Positions 45,505 through 53,853 of a stretch of DNA of 64,000 nucleotides are shown here, piece after piece. This DNA comes from Mesonia profundi (GTDB lineage Bacteria; Bacteroidota; Bacteroidia; Flavobacteriales; Flavobacteriaceae), in the NCBI RefSeq assembly GCF_031085155.1, contig NZ_JAVHUL010000010.1:1-64000 (forward strand), written 5' to 3'. Within the stretch, counting starts at the first letter, position 1. The number at the start of each line of letters is the position of its first letter. The notes beneath the pieces were generated by a model that saw only the letters and a program-made list of their open reading frames with translations, was not told the DNA's origin and did no database searches. Made by a program: the position numbers and the translations under genes.

Positions 45505-46407
45505 TTGAGTAAGACCATCACAAATATTCACACGATTGATCTTGTTTCAGATTTCAAAGAAATCACGAAGATGCGCTTAGCGGTAAGTGTGGTCTTTTCT
45601 TCTGTAGCAGGTTACTTCTTGGGTGCCGAAATCATTGACTTTGTAGAAGTCTTGTTGCTTGCTGTTGGGGGGTATATGATGGTAGGAGCATCTAATGCAT
45701 TCAATCAAGTGATTGAGAAAGATTTGGATGCATTGATGAATAGAACCAAAAACAGACCTATTCCTTCGGGGCGGATGTCTGTAAATAAGGCGTTACTTAT
45801 TGGTTCTACGTTAGGGGCATTGGGTTTGATTATCTTGTATTATATCAATCCCATCACGTCTATGTTTGGAGCGATATCTATATTTCTTTATGTAAGTGTA
45901 TATACTCCTTTAAAAACTAAAACTCCGCTTTCTGTATTTGTGGGAGCTTTCCCAGGAGCTATTCCTTTTATGTTGGGATGGGTAGCTGCAACCGGAAGTT
46001 TTAGTATAGAGGCTGGAACTTTATTTATGATTCAGTTTTTTTGGCAATTCCCACACTTTTGGGCATTGGGATGGTGGTTGTATGACGACTACAAGCGAGG
46101 AGGTTTCTTTATGCTTCCTACAGGGAAAAGAGATAAAGGCACAGCGGTTCAAATTATTTTATATACGATTTGGACCATTGCGGTATCATTAATACCCGTA
46201 TTTGGTGTCACGGGAAGACTTTATTTAACTCCTGTTTCAGGAGTGTTGATATTAATTTTGGGATTAGGAATGCTTTATTATGCCTATAAATTATATCAAA
46301 GCCGGGATGAAATATCAGCAAAGAAACTCATGTTTGCGAGTGTTTCATACATTACATTACTACAAATAATCTATGTATTAGATAAATATATTAGGATATG
46401 GATTTAA
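45505..46407 (+). CDS. cyoE: Protoheme IX farnesyltransferase (heme O synthase)
   Basis: A 300-residue polytopic UbiA-family prenyltransferase that turns heme B into heme O, the precursor of heme A for the aa3 oxidase. The prenyl-diphosphate motif NAFNQVIEKDLDALMNRT (N-x3-x-D-x3-D type) with RTKNRPIPSGRM is clear, and a second Asp-rich motif YDDYKRGGFFMLP follows. About nine helices. Start TTG 45505 lies properly behind the promoter. The next gene overlaps it by 10 bases, so translation is coupled. Confidence 0.94.
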   Translation: MSKTITNIHTIDLVSDFKEITKMRLAVSVVFSSVAGYFLGAEIIDFVEVLLLAVGGYMMVGASNAFNQVIEKDLDALMNRTKNRPIPSGRMSVNKALLIGSTLGALGLIILYYINPITSMFGAISIFLYVSVYTPLKTKTPLSVFVGAFPGAIPFMLGWVAATGSFSIEAGTLFMIQFFWQFPHFWALGWWLYDDYKRGGFFMLPTGKRDKGTAVQIILYTIWTIAVSLIPVFGVTGRLYLTPVSGVLILILGLGMLYYAYKLYQSRDEISAKKLMFASVSYITLLQIIYVLDKYIRIWI

Positions 46408-46979
46408 CTCAAGGGACAGAAAAGGAAAAAATTGAAAGATCAAAGAAGATGATGCTTTGGTTTGGAATCATTAGCATGGGAATGATGTTTGCCGGGCTAA
46501 CGAGTGCTTACGTAGTAAGTAAAAACAGGCCAGACTGGCTGAAAGACTTTGAGCTTCCAAATGTTTTCATCTACAGCACCGCCCTGATATTGATAAGTAG
46601 CATTAGCTTCCATCTGGCGAAAAAGTCGATTAGAAAGGATGCTATGAAGAAAGCCTCAGCTTTATTGTGGATCACTTTGGCTTTAGGTTTAGCTTTTATC
46701 TACTTACAGTTTGAAGGCTTTAATCAGATTTTAGAAAATGGATATTATTTTACAGGAAGTGCCAGTACCATAACCACCTCATTTATCTATTTGGTAGTGA
46801 TTGCCCATTTAGCGCATATTTTTGCAGGGGTTGTTGTGTTGTTGGTGGTAATTTATAATAATTCTAAACAGCGATATAGAGGCGGTCAAATGCTTGGTAT
46901 AGAACTGGGTGCGACGTTTTGGCACTTTATAGATGTCCTATGGATATATCTGTTTTTATTTTTATATTTCTTTAGATAA
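46398..46979 (+). CDS. Cytochrome c oxidase subunit III, short form
   Basis: A 193-residue protein with five transmembrane helices of the heme-copper oxidase subunit III family. It shows MMFAGLTSAYVVSKNRPDW in helix 1-2 and the C-terminal signature GATFWHFIDVLWIYLFLFLYF. It overlaps cyoE by 10 bases and is followed after 46 bases by a longer subunit III gene. Both are conserved in this order in flavobacteria. It probably belongs to the oxidase whose subunits I and II are at 19-22 kb. Confidence 0.92.
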   Translation: MDLTQGTEKEKIERSKKMMLWFGIISMGMMFAGLTSAYVVSKNRPDWLKDFELPNVFIYSTALILISSISFHLAKKSIRKDAMKKASALLWITLALGLAFIYLQFEGFNQILENGYYFTGSASTITTSFIYLVVIAHLAHIFAGVVVLLVVIYNNSKQRYRGGQMLGIELGATFWHFIDVLWIYLFLFLYFFR

Positions 46980-47025
46980 GAAAATTAACTATTTTTGCTA
47001 AATATTTTAACACTAATTTCTCTTT

Positions 47026-48012
47026 ATGGAAGCTACTGTTGCAAGAACAGGAACCGAAGGCAAGACTTGGGGAGGGGGCAAAAAATCTCCTTTAAAAGCC
47101 AGCTATGGAAAATTGATGATGTGGTTTTTCATCACTTCAGATGCATTAACATTTTCAGGCTTTTTAGCTGCTTACGGTTTTTCTAGATTTAAATTTTTAG
47201 ACTCTTGGCCCATCGCCGATGAAGTTTTTAACCACTTCCCCTTTTTACATGGAGTAGATGCTCCTATGTACTATGTGGCTTTCATGACGTTTATCTTAAT
47301 CTTCTCCTCGGTGACGATGGTTTTGGCAGTGGATGCTGGACACCATATGAAAAAAGCAAAAGTGACCATTTATATGTTACTTACCGTTGTTGGAGGTTTG
47401 ATTTTCGTAGGGTCTCAAGCTTGGGAGTGGAAAAACTTTATAAAAGGAACTTATGGTGCTGTAGAAACAACCGGAGGACAAATTCTTCAGTTTGTAAATA
47501 CAGATGGAGAGCGCGTAGCTTTAAAAGATATTGCTGTTGACTTAAAAGAAGACAGGGTAGTCCATGAGCGTAAAAACGGTGTCTGGTACTCTACAGATGA
47601 GTCTACCTTACCTACTTATTCCATCAACGAAATAAAAGAAGGTTTTAAAACCAAGAATAATATTCTAATAAGAACCCTAGAGAACGATGAAAATGGTGCA
47701 AAAATCATTTTGTCTAGAGAAGAGTCTCTGGCATATATGGATAATAGAGCTGTAAATGTAGTAGAGGGAGCTAACCTAACTCATAATGAGTATGGGCCGC
47801 CACTTTTTGCAGATTTTTTCTTTTTTATCACAGGTTTCCACGGATTTCACGTAAGTATTGGAATCTTATTGAATATCATTGTATTTTTTAATGTGATCGT
47901 AGGGACTTACGAAAGAAGAGGTAGCTATGAAATGGTAGAGAAAGTAGGACTTTACTGGCACTTTGTAGATTTAGTTTGGGTATTTGTATTTACATTCTTC
48001 TACCTAGTTTAA
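47026..48012 (+). CDS. Cytochrome c oxidase subunit III, long form with soluble insertion
   Basis: A 328-residue subunit III homolog. Helices include LMMWFFITSDALTFSGFLAAYG near the start (residues ~26-47) and a C-terminal GLYWHFVDLVWVFVFTFFYL. Between helix 4 (GGLIFVGSQAWEW, ~128-140) and FFFITGFHGFHVSIG (~267-281) lies an unusual hydrophilic stretch of about 120 residues, absent from the short neighbour. The insertion may form a periplasmic or cytosolic domain contacting the ACIII partner, which is inference. Gene order cyoE-cox3-cox3-cox4 is typical. Confidence 0.92.
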   Translation: MEATVARTGTEGKTWGGGKKSPLKASYGKLMMWFFITSDALTFSGFLAAYGFSRFKFLDSWPIADEVFNHFPFLHGVDAPMYYVAFMTFILIFSSVTMVLAVDAGHHMKKAKVTIYMLLTVVGGLIFVGSQAWEWKNFIKGTYGAVETTGGQILQFVNTDGERVALKDIAVDLKEDRVVHERKNGVWYSTDESTLPTYSINEIKEGFKTKNNILIRTLENDENGAKIILSREESLAYMDNRAVNVVEGANLTHNEYGPPLFADFFFFITGFHGFHVSIGILLNIIVFFNVIVGTYERRGSYEMVEKVGLYWHFVDLVWVFVFTFFYLV

Positions 48013-48031
48013 TATAATAAAGAATTATAAA

Positions 48032-48397
48032 ATGGCACACGACGCAACTCATCAAGACGACGGTTCGGCAGTAAAAAGAATTTGGTCTGTTTTTGGAATA
48101 TTATCTCTGGTAACTATAGTAGAAGTAATCTTAGGAATTATAAAACCAGAATTTTTAGTAAAGACTACATTTATTTATATGTCTTTGTTAAACTGGATTT
48201 TTATAGTCTTAACCTTATATAAAGCATATTTAATTACTTGGGCATTTATGCATATGGAGCATGAGTCAAAAGGATTAAGAAGATCTGTAGTTTGGACAGG
48301 GTTATTTCTTATTGCTTATCTCCTCTTTATCTTGTTGACCGAAGGAGACTACATATATGAAGTCTATCAAAACGGACAAATGACTTGGGATTTTTAA
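48032..48397 (+). CDS. Cytochrome c oxidase subunit IV-like protein
   Basis: A 121-residue membrane protein with three helices (~17-34, ~48-70 and ~85-103) of the bacterial COX4 type, including LITWAFMHMEHESKGLRR. An accessory subunit of the aa3 oxidase. It begins 19 bases after the long subunit III and ends the oxidase-subunit part of the cluster at a terminator. Confidence 0.88.
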   Translation: MAHDATHQDDGSAVKRIWSVFGILSLVTIVEVILGIIKPEFLVKTTFIYMSLLNWIFIVLTLYKAYLITWAFMHMEHESKGLRRSVVWTGLFLIAYLLFILLTEGDYIYEVYQNGQMTWDF

Positions 48398-48412
48398 AAA
48401 TTAAAACACAAG

Positions 48413-48442
48413 AAAAGACGGTTTATTAAAGCCGTCTTTTTT
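48413..48442 (+). terminator. Terminator after oxidase subunit IV
   Basis: AAAAGACGG (48413-48421) pairs perfectly with CCGTCTTTT (48432-48440) around a 10-nt loop, continuing into a T-run. It abuts the next promoter. Confidence 0.85.
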
Positions 48443-48449
48443 ATTTTTG
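48442..48449 (+). promoter_or_regulatory. -7 promoter element for the oxidase-maturation genes (TATTTTTG)
   Basis: TATTTTTG matches TAnnTTTG, 25 bases before the ATG at 48475, and shares its first base with the preceding terminator's T-run. Confidence 0.45.
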
Positions 48450-48474
48450 CAAAGCCTTTAGTAATACGGCAAAA

Positions 48475-49113
48475 ATGAAAAAATATATAATTCTCTTTGT
48501 GCTTTTCGCACTTCCAATTTTAGCCTACCTTTTCTTCGCTTCTGGAGTTAATAATTTCGCTAACCTACCAACCATTACTCGGCAAGTAAATGAGTTAACT
48601 TCCTTTGCTTCTTTAGATGGAAAACCGCTTCGGTTTAAAGACAAAATCACCATCCTTATGTTCTATGGAAACAACATCAATAAGATGGAAGGAAACGCAT
48701 TTAATCTTAACGAAAAAATTTACGATAAAAACCATAACTTTAATGATTTCCAATTTGTGGCCATCGCTAAAGAAGGTCAGCAGCAAGCAGCTTTAGATCT
48801 TTTAGAGGAGATTTCTACAACCACAGATACTAGAAAGTGGAACTTTGGTTTTGCTTCCGCGGAAGCGATTCAAGAATTGTTTTCAAGCTTAGAAACTAAT
48901 TTGTCATTAGATGAAGACTTAGCGAACACCCATGCCTTTATTATCGACAAAGAAGTAAGTTTAAGAGGTAGGAAAGGCGAAAATGATCCTTCTAAAATTG
49001 AGAATTACGGTTACAATACCAGTTCTGTGGGCGAGTTGAACAATGTAATGGATGATGATGTAAAGGTAATCTTAGCAGAATACAGGTTGGCATTGAAAAA
49101 GTATAATAAATAA
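48475..49113 (+). CDS. Membrane-anchored thioredoxin-fold protein without CxxxC
   Basis: A 212-residue protein with an N-terminal signal anchor (YIILFVLFALPILAYLFFAS). The rest reads like a SCO/peroxiredoxin-like thioredoxin fold: FASLDGKPLRFKDKITILMFYG mirrors the FxxxDGKxxxxxDxKGKxxxVxFF start of SCO, and AFIIDKEVSLRGR mirrors the later strand. The cysteine pair that binds copper in SCO proteins is missing. It directly precedes a true SCO gene by 3 bases. It may be a diverged paralog with a structural or assembly role in oxidase maturation. Confidence 0.6.
   Translation: MKKYIILFVLFALPILAYLFFASGVNNFANLPTITRQVNELTSFASLDGKPLRFKDKITILMFYGNNINKMEGNAFNLNEKIYDKNHNFNDFQFVAIAKEGQQQAALDLLEEISTTTDTRKWNFGFASAEAIQELFSSLETNLSLDEDLANTHAFIIDKEVSLRGRKGENDPSKIENYGYNTSSVGELNNVMDDDVKVILAEYRLALKKYNK
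48853..48866. repeat. Dispersed palindromic motif, copy 3
   Basis: GCTTCCGCGGAAGC, a perfect 14-bp palindrome followed by G, inside the thioredoxin-fold gene (encodes ASAEA). Confidence 0.6.
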
Positions 49114-49116
49114 GCT

Positions 49117-49737
49117 ATGAAAAACTATTCCTACGTAGGCATTTCTTTAGTGATCCTTATTTTCGGAACCTGGGCAGTGCCAAAAATTATAGCTCAATTT
49201 AGTACGCCAACTATGGCAGAAATTGGGAAAGTACCCAATTTTTCTTTTACCAATCAAGATGGAAAAACCATCACTAATGAAGATTATAAAGGGAAAGTAT
49301 ATGTGGTAGAGTTTTTCTTTACGACTTGTCCTACTATTTGTCCTAAGATGAATGAGAATATGATTAAAATTCAGGATGAATTTTATGGAAATCCGAACTT
49401 TGGAATAGCTTCTTTTAGTATTTATCCAGAACACGATACTCCAGAAGTTCTTAAGGCTTACGCAGATAAATATGGAGTCGCCATCCCTAATTGGCATATG
49501 TTGACGGGAGAACGAGAGGCTATCTTTGAGTTGGCCAATAAAGGTTTTAATCTTTATGTAGCAGAAAACGATGAGATGGACGGTAATTTTGAGCATTCTG
49601 GCTATTTTGCTTTGGTGGATCAAGAAGGAGTAATACGTTCTAGATATGACGACTTTGGTAATCCAATTGCTTTCTATAACGGATTGGATAAAAGTGATCT
49701 AGAAAAGCTTAGGAAAGACATTAAAAACTTATTGTAA
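49117..49737 (+). CDS. SCO1/SenC-family copper chaperone
   Basis: A 206-residue membrane-anchored periplasmic protein that delivers copper to CuA of the oxidase. N-terminal helix (~5-24), then NQDGKTITNEDYKGKVYVVEFFFTTC (quoted in parts: DYKGKVYVVEFFF). Copper ligands: C71 and C75 in CPTIC, and a His in FEHSGYF (~161). Length fits the family. Preceded by the cysteine-less paralog and followed by the DUF420 gene 6 bases later. Confidence 0.94.
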   Translation: MKNYSYVGISLVILIFGTWAVPKIIAQFSTPTMAEIGKVPNFSFTNQDGKTITNEDYKGKVYVVEFFFTTCPTICPKMNENMIKIQDEFYGNPNFGIASFSIYPEHDTPEVLKAYADKYGVAIPNWHMLTGEREAIFELANKGFNLYVAENDEMDGNFEHSGYFALVDQEGVIRSRYDDFGNPIAFYNGLDKSDLEKLRKDIKNLL

Positions 49738-49743
49738 GAAATC

Positions 49744-50280
49744 ATGAGTGCATTAAAAAGAACAGACAAGATTGCGGTACCAGTTATTATCATTTTGTCT
49801 GTGGTTATTCCTTTAGCGGTTCTAGTGCTTATGAATTTACCAACGCGCTATGATATTTTTGGGTTAGAGATGGGAACCTATCCGTTTTTTCATGCGTTGA
49901 TTAATGGTTCCACGGCATTTCTTTTAATCGTTGGCTATATTCTCATCCGTAAAGGAGAAACAAAATTGCACCGCAATGTAATGATTACTGCTTTTTGCCT
50001 ATCCTCTATTTTTTTGGTAAGTTATGTGATCTCCAAAGTGAGCAATGATCCTATGCCTTATGGAGGAGAAGGTTTTTTAAAGCCTCTCTACTTTTTTGTT
50101 TTAATTAGCCATATAATTCTTTCTGCTATAATTGTTCCTTTAGTCTTGTTTACGATGTATCGAGGCTTAACAAAAGAATACGTCAAGCACAGAAAAATCG
50201 CGCGCTGGACATTTCCTATTTGGTTATATGTTTCGGTGACTGGAGTTTTGGTATATTTGTTTATGTTACCTTATTATTAA
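49744..50280 (+). CDS. DUF420 membrane protein
   Basis: A 178-residue protein with five hydrophobic segments, of the DUF420 family (CtaM-like in some bacteria). Conserved polar residues include HALINGSTAFLL, KLHRNVMITAF, and KHRKIARWTFPIWLYVSVTG with His and Arg residues near the membrane surface. DUF420 proteins are linked to heme-copper oxidase assembly in other bacteria, and the position after SCO fits. The next gene starts immediately after its stop. Confidence 0.85.
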   Translation: MSALKRTDKIAVPVIIILSVVIPLAVLVLMNLPTRYDIFGLEMGTYPFFHALINGSTAFLLIVGYILIRKGETKLHRNVMITAFCLSSIFLVSYVISKVSNDPMPYGGEGFLKPLYFFVLISHIILSAIIVPLVLFTMYRGLTKEYVKHRKIARWTFPIWLYVSVTGVLVYLFMLPYY

Positions 50281-50520
50281 ATGATGATGATGAAAAAAAT
50301 AGTTTCTTTTTTACTGATTGTGGCGACTTCGTTAATCTTTAATGCGGCTTATGCGCAATGTTCTATGTGTAGAGCGGTATTAGAAAGTGATGTAGATGGA
50401 GGCGCTGCAGAAGCTATTAATGATGGGATTGTGTACCTAATGGTCTTTCCATACATTCTCGTTGCTGGAGTAGGAGTTGCTATTTATAGACTCATGAGAT
50501 CCAATAAGCAATCTGCATAA
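50281..50520 (+). CDS. Small membrane protein with CxxC
   Basis: A 79-residue protein: signal peptide (~5-25, ending AYAQ), then CSMCRAVLE (C27, C30), a short polar segment and one C-terminal transmembrane helix (~51-68). Length and layout recur next to DUF420 genes in flavobacteria as far as I recall; no function is known to me. The exposed CxxC after the cleaved signal might hold copper or act in thiol exchange on the oxidase side of the membrane. Start has four consecutive Met codons; any of the four could initiate. Confidence 0.7.
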   Translation: MMMMKKIVSFLLIVATSLIFNAAYAQCSMCRAVLESDVDGGAAEAINDGIVYLMVFPYILVAGVGVAIYRLMRSNKQSA

Positions 50521-50595
50521 ATGTTAATTTTAACGTTTCTGTAGCGCTTCTCGTGTAACGAATCTTCTTTTTATTAGTCTTATGGTTAACTACTG

Positions 50596-50609
50596 CGCTT
50601 ACGCGGAAG
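50596..50609. repeat. Dispersed palindromic motif, copy 4
   Basis: CGCTTACGCGGAAG, one base from the motif CGCTTTCGCGGAAG, in the 103-base gap before the ABC transporter operon. Confidence 0.5.
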
Positions 50610-50623
50610 AAAAATAGAAACCT

Positions 50624-51325
50624 ATGATAGACATAAAAGACCTTCATAAATCGTATAAAACAGGCGCTACCTCTTTGCATGTGCTTAAAGGCATTAACTT
50701 TAATGTAAAAGAAGGAGAGTTGGTTTCTATTATGGGCTCTTCTGGATCGGGGAAATCTACCTTGCTTAATATTTTGGGAATGTTAGACGAAGCAGATGCA
50801 GGTTCTTATCACTTAGATAATGTGCCCATCAAAAATCTAAATGAAAAAATTGCTGCTCAATATAGAAACAAATTTCTGGGTTTTATATTTCAATCTTTTA
50901 ACCTTATTAATTATAAAACCGCTTTAGATAATGTGGCGATGCCCTTATATTATCAAGGGGTAAGTAGAGGAGAGCGATTAGATAGGTCTATGGCTTACCT
51001 AGAAAAAGTAGGATTAGCACCTTGGGCAAGACACTTACCTAACGAACTTTCTGGAGGGCAAAAACAACGCGTTGCAATTGCTAGAGCCTTGGCGAGTGAT
51101 CCCAAAGTCTTATTGGCCGATGAGCCAACAGGAGCTTTAGATACCAAAACTTCATATGAAGTGATGGATTTAATTCAGGGGATTAATGATGAAGGAAAAA
51201 CCATCTTGGTAGTAACGCACGAAGATGATATTGCACACATGACCAAGCGAATCGTCAATCTTAAAGACGGTGTGATTATAGATGATTCTTTCGTAAAGCA
51301 AGTAAGAGCCAAAGATCATGTTTAA
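50624..51325 (+). CDS. ABC transporter ATP-binding protein, MacB/LolD type
   Basis: A 233-residue ATPase. Walker A GSSGSGKST (38-46), signature LSGGQKQRVAIARAL (~142-156), Walker B VLLADEPTGALD (~163-174). The LolD/MacB-like subgroup is shown by YHLDNVPI and by its partner permeases. It powers the two permeases encoded next, overlapping the first by 8 bases. First gene of an efflux operon reaching tsaB. Confidence 0.94.
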   Translation: MIDIKDLHKSYKTGATSLHVLKGINFNVKEGELVSIMGSSGSGKSTLLNILGMLDEADAGSYHLDNVPIKNLNEKIAAQYRNKFLGFIFQSFNLINYKTALDNVAMPLYYQGVSRGERLDRSMAYLEKVGLAPWARHLPNELSGGQKQRVAIARALASDPKVLLADEPTGALDTKTSYEVMDLIQGINDEGKTILVVTHEDDIAHMTKRIVNLKDGVIIDDSFVKQVRAKDHV

Positions 51326-52562
51326 TCTAGAACGTTGGGAAGAGATTTTTGAAACCATTAGCAAAAACAAGCTAAGGACATTTCTTACGGGCTTATCTGT
51401 ACTTTCTGGAATCTTTATTTTAGTCATTCTACTTGGCGTGAGTCAAGGGATGCAAAACGGAATCTCAACTCAGTTTCAGGGGGATGCCGCCAATATCATT
51501 TATGTTTGGACCGGAGTTACTTCCGTAGAGTATAAAGGAATGAATCCGGGGAGAGAAATTCAGCTTCGCAATAAAGATTACGATCAAATTGTGAGAGCCC
51601 ATGAAAACGAATTAGAGTATAAGTCCTCTATCTACAGCACTTGGGGGCAAATGATTACCTATAAAAAAGAGGCTGGAAGTTATCGTTTAGAAGGAATCTA
51701 CCCCGACTATCAATTTCTAGAAAACCAAAGCATGATCAAAGGGCGGCACATCAATGTTTTAGATGTGGATCATAGCACCAAAAGTGTAGTTATTGGTAAA
51801 AAAGTATACGATGATCTTTTTAAGGAGGAAGAAGCCTTAGGGAAATACGTTAAAGTCTCGGGAGTCAATTTTAAAGTGGTGGGTGTATTTTCAGATCCTG
51901 GTGGAGAACGGGAAGAATCTAGAGTATTTGTACCTATTACCACTGCTCAGAAAGTTTTTGGTGGCGGTAACAAAGTAAATTCTCTTTCCTTTAGTTTACC
52001 TATGGAAGATGACTTTGATAAAGCAACTGCTGCTTCCGTTCAGTTTTCAGAAAACTTAAAGGATAAGCTTAAAAAAGCACATGATGTGGCGCCAGAAGAT
52101 GAAAGTGCTATTTCTGTAAATAACTCTTTGGAGAATGCGAAACGCTTTTATGAACTGATGTCCATGATAAAAATGTTCTTTTGGTTTGTCGGGATTGCTA
52201 CGATTTTGGCCGGAGTAATAGGCGTAAGTAACATTATGCTCATTATCGTAAAAGAGCGTACGAAAGAAATTGGTATCCGTAAAGCTTTAGGCGCACAACC
52301 TCTATCTATTGTGACGATGATTTTACACGAGTCTATTTTTGTAACAGCCATCGCAGGATTCCTAGGTTTGTTTTTAGGCTTATTGCTGTTAGAATTTATT
52401 GGCCCCATGGTAGAAACCGAATTTATTACCAATCCTTCGGTTGATTTTAATATTGCCATCACTACGGTTGTCATACTGATTGTTGCTGGAGCTTTCGCCG
52501 GATTTTTTCCCGCTTGGCGAGCAGCCAGAATTAAACCCATTATAGCCTTAAGAGACGAATAG
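51318..52562 (+). CDS. MacB-like ABC permease 1
   Basis: A 414-residue permease with one N-terminal helix (~20-41), a large periplasmic domain (~42-285, MacB_PCD type, with GREIQLRNKDYDQI) and three C-terminal helices (FtsX domain, ~288-410) with VKERTKEIGIRKALGA. It works as mechanotransmission permease for a MacA-like adaptor and TolC-like pore. It overlaps the ATPase gene by 8 bases and is 1 base before permease 2. Confidence 0.92.
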   Translation: MFNLERWEEIFETISKNKLRTFLTGLSVLSGIFILVILLGVSQGMQNGISTQFQGDAANIIYVWTGVTSVEYKGMNPGREIQLRNKDYDQIVRAHENELEYKSSIYSTWGQMITYKKEAGSYRLEGIYPDYQFLENQSMIKGRHINVLDVDHSTKSVVIGKKVYDDLFKEEEALGKYVKVSGVNFKVVGVFSDPGGEREESRVFVPITTAQKVFGGGNKVNSLSFSLPMEDDFDKATAASVQFSENLKDKLKKAHDVAPEDESAISVNNSLENAKRFYELMSMIKMFFWFVGIATILAGVIGVSNIMLIIVKERTKEIGIRKALGAQPLSIVTMILHESIFVTAIAGFLGLFLGLLLLEFIGPMVETEFITNPSVDFNIAITTVVILIVAGAFAGFFPAWRAARIKPIIALRDE

Positions 52563-52563
52563 T

Positions 52564-53829
52564 ATGTTTAGTAGAGATAAATGGAACGAAATTATAGAAT
52601 CCCTAACCTCCAACTGGTTTAGAACCATACTTACGGCCTTTGGGGTGCTTTGGGGAATCTTTATTTTAGTGATTCTTTTGGCAGCTGGAAAAGGATTAGA
52701 AAACGGAGTAAAACAAGGTTTTGGCGGTATGGCGACCAATAGCATGTTTATGTGGACGCAAACCGTTTCTAAACCCTATAAAGGTTTGCCTAAAGGAAGA
52801 AGGTATAGCTTTAAAACCAAAGACGTTCAAGCGATAAAAGATAATGTACCCGGACTTAAATATGTCTCACCTCGAAATCAATTAGGAGGTTTTGGAGGAT
52901 CTAATAATGTGGTACGCGGACTAAAATCTGGAGCTTTTAATGTCTACGGCGATTATCCCGAAATTATCAATCAGCAACCTATGGACATTACTTCCGGAAG
53001 GTTTATAAACTATAACGATATCAATGAGAAGCGAAAAGTCGCAGTTATAGGAGAAGGGGTGAAAACCAATATGTACGATGCTGAAGAAGCGGTTCTTGGA
53101 AGTTATATTAAAGTCAACGGAGTCAATTTTCAAGTGATTGGAACTTATAAAAAGAAAAGCACCGGCGGAGGAAATTCTGAAGAAGATCAAAAAGAAATTT
53201 ATGTGCCGTTTACCGCTTTCTCACAAGCCTTTAATATGGGAGATTTGGTAGGCTGGATGGCAATTACGGCAGATGACAATCATTCGATTACCTCTCTTAA
53301 AAGCGGAGTGTTTGACGTGATTAAGAAAAACCATACCATACATCCAGAGGACGAACGCGCCGTAGGGAACTTCGATTTATTTGAAGAATATAACAAAATT
53401 AACGGCTTGTTTACCGCCTTAAACTTTGTGGCTTATTTTGTGGGGATTCTGGTGCTGCTTTCGGGAGTGATAGGAATTTGCAACATTATGTTGATTGTAG
53501 TAAAAGAACGAACCAGTGAGATTGGTGTAAGAAGAGCTTTAGGAGCAACCCCTTGGAACATTCGCGGCCAGATATTGTTAGAATCTATTTTCTTGACCAT
53601 CATTTCAGGTATGTCGGGGATTATACTTGCTACTCTAGTGCTTTGGTTGGTGAATTACGTACTCGCTTCCCAAGACACTTCAGAAATGATGTTTCTCAAC
53701 CCGAGTGTAGATTTAGTTACGGTGATTATCGCCCTTTTGATCTTAGTGATTTCGGGCTTGTTGGCAGGTTTAATTCCTGCGCAAAATGCCATCAGAATAA
53801 AACCAGTAGACGCATTAAGAACAGAATAA
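52564..53829 (+). CDS. MacB-like ABC permease 2
   Basis: A 421-residue paralog of the preceding permease, with the same layout: helix (~15-40), periplasmic domain (~45-280), three C-terminal helices and VKERTSEIGVRRALGA. Two distinct half-permeases imply a heterodimer rather than the homodimer of classic MacB. Followed by an adaptor gene after 24 bases. Confidence 0.92.
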   Translation: MFSRDKWNEIIESLTSNWFRTILTAFGVLWGIFILVILLAAGKGLENGVKQGFGGMATNSMFMWTQTVSKPYKGLPKGRRYSFKTKDVQAIKDNVPGLKYVSPRNQLGGFGGSNNVVRGLKSGAFNVYGDYPEIINQQPMDITSGRFINYNDINEKRKVAVIGEGVKTNMYDAEEAVLGSYIKVNGVNFQVIGTYKKKSTGGGNSEEDQKEIYVPFTAFSQAFNMGDLVGWMAITADDNHSITSLKSGVFDVIKKNHTIHPEDERAVGNFDLFEEYNKINGLFTALNFVAYFVGILVLLSGVIGICNIMLIVVKERTSEIGVRRALGATPWNIRGQILLESIFLTIISGMSGIILATLVLWLVNYVLASQDTSEMMFLNPSVDLVTVIIALLILVISGLLAGLIPAQNAIRIKPVDALRTE

Positions 53830-53853
53830 GAATATTAAAATCCATCTATAAAA

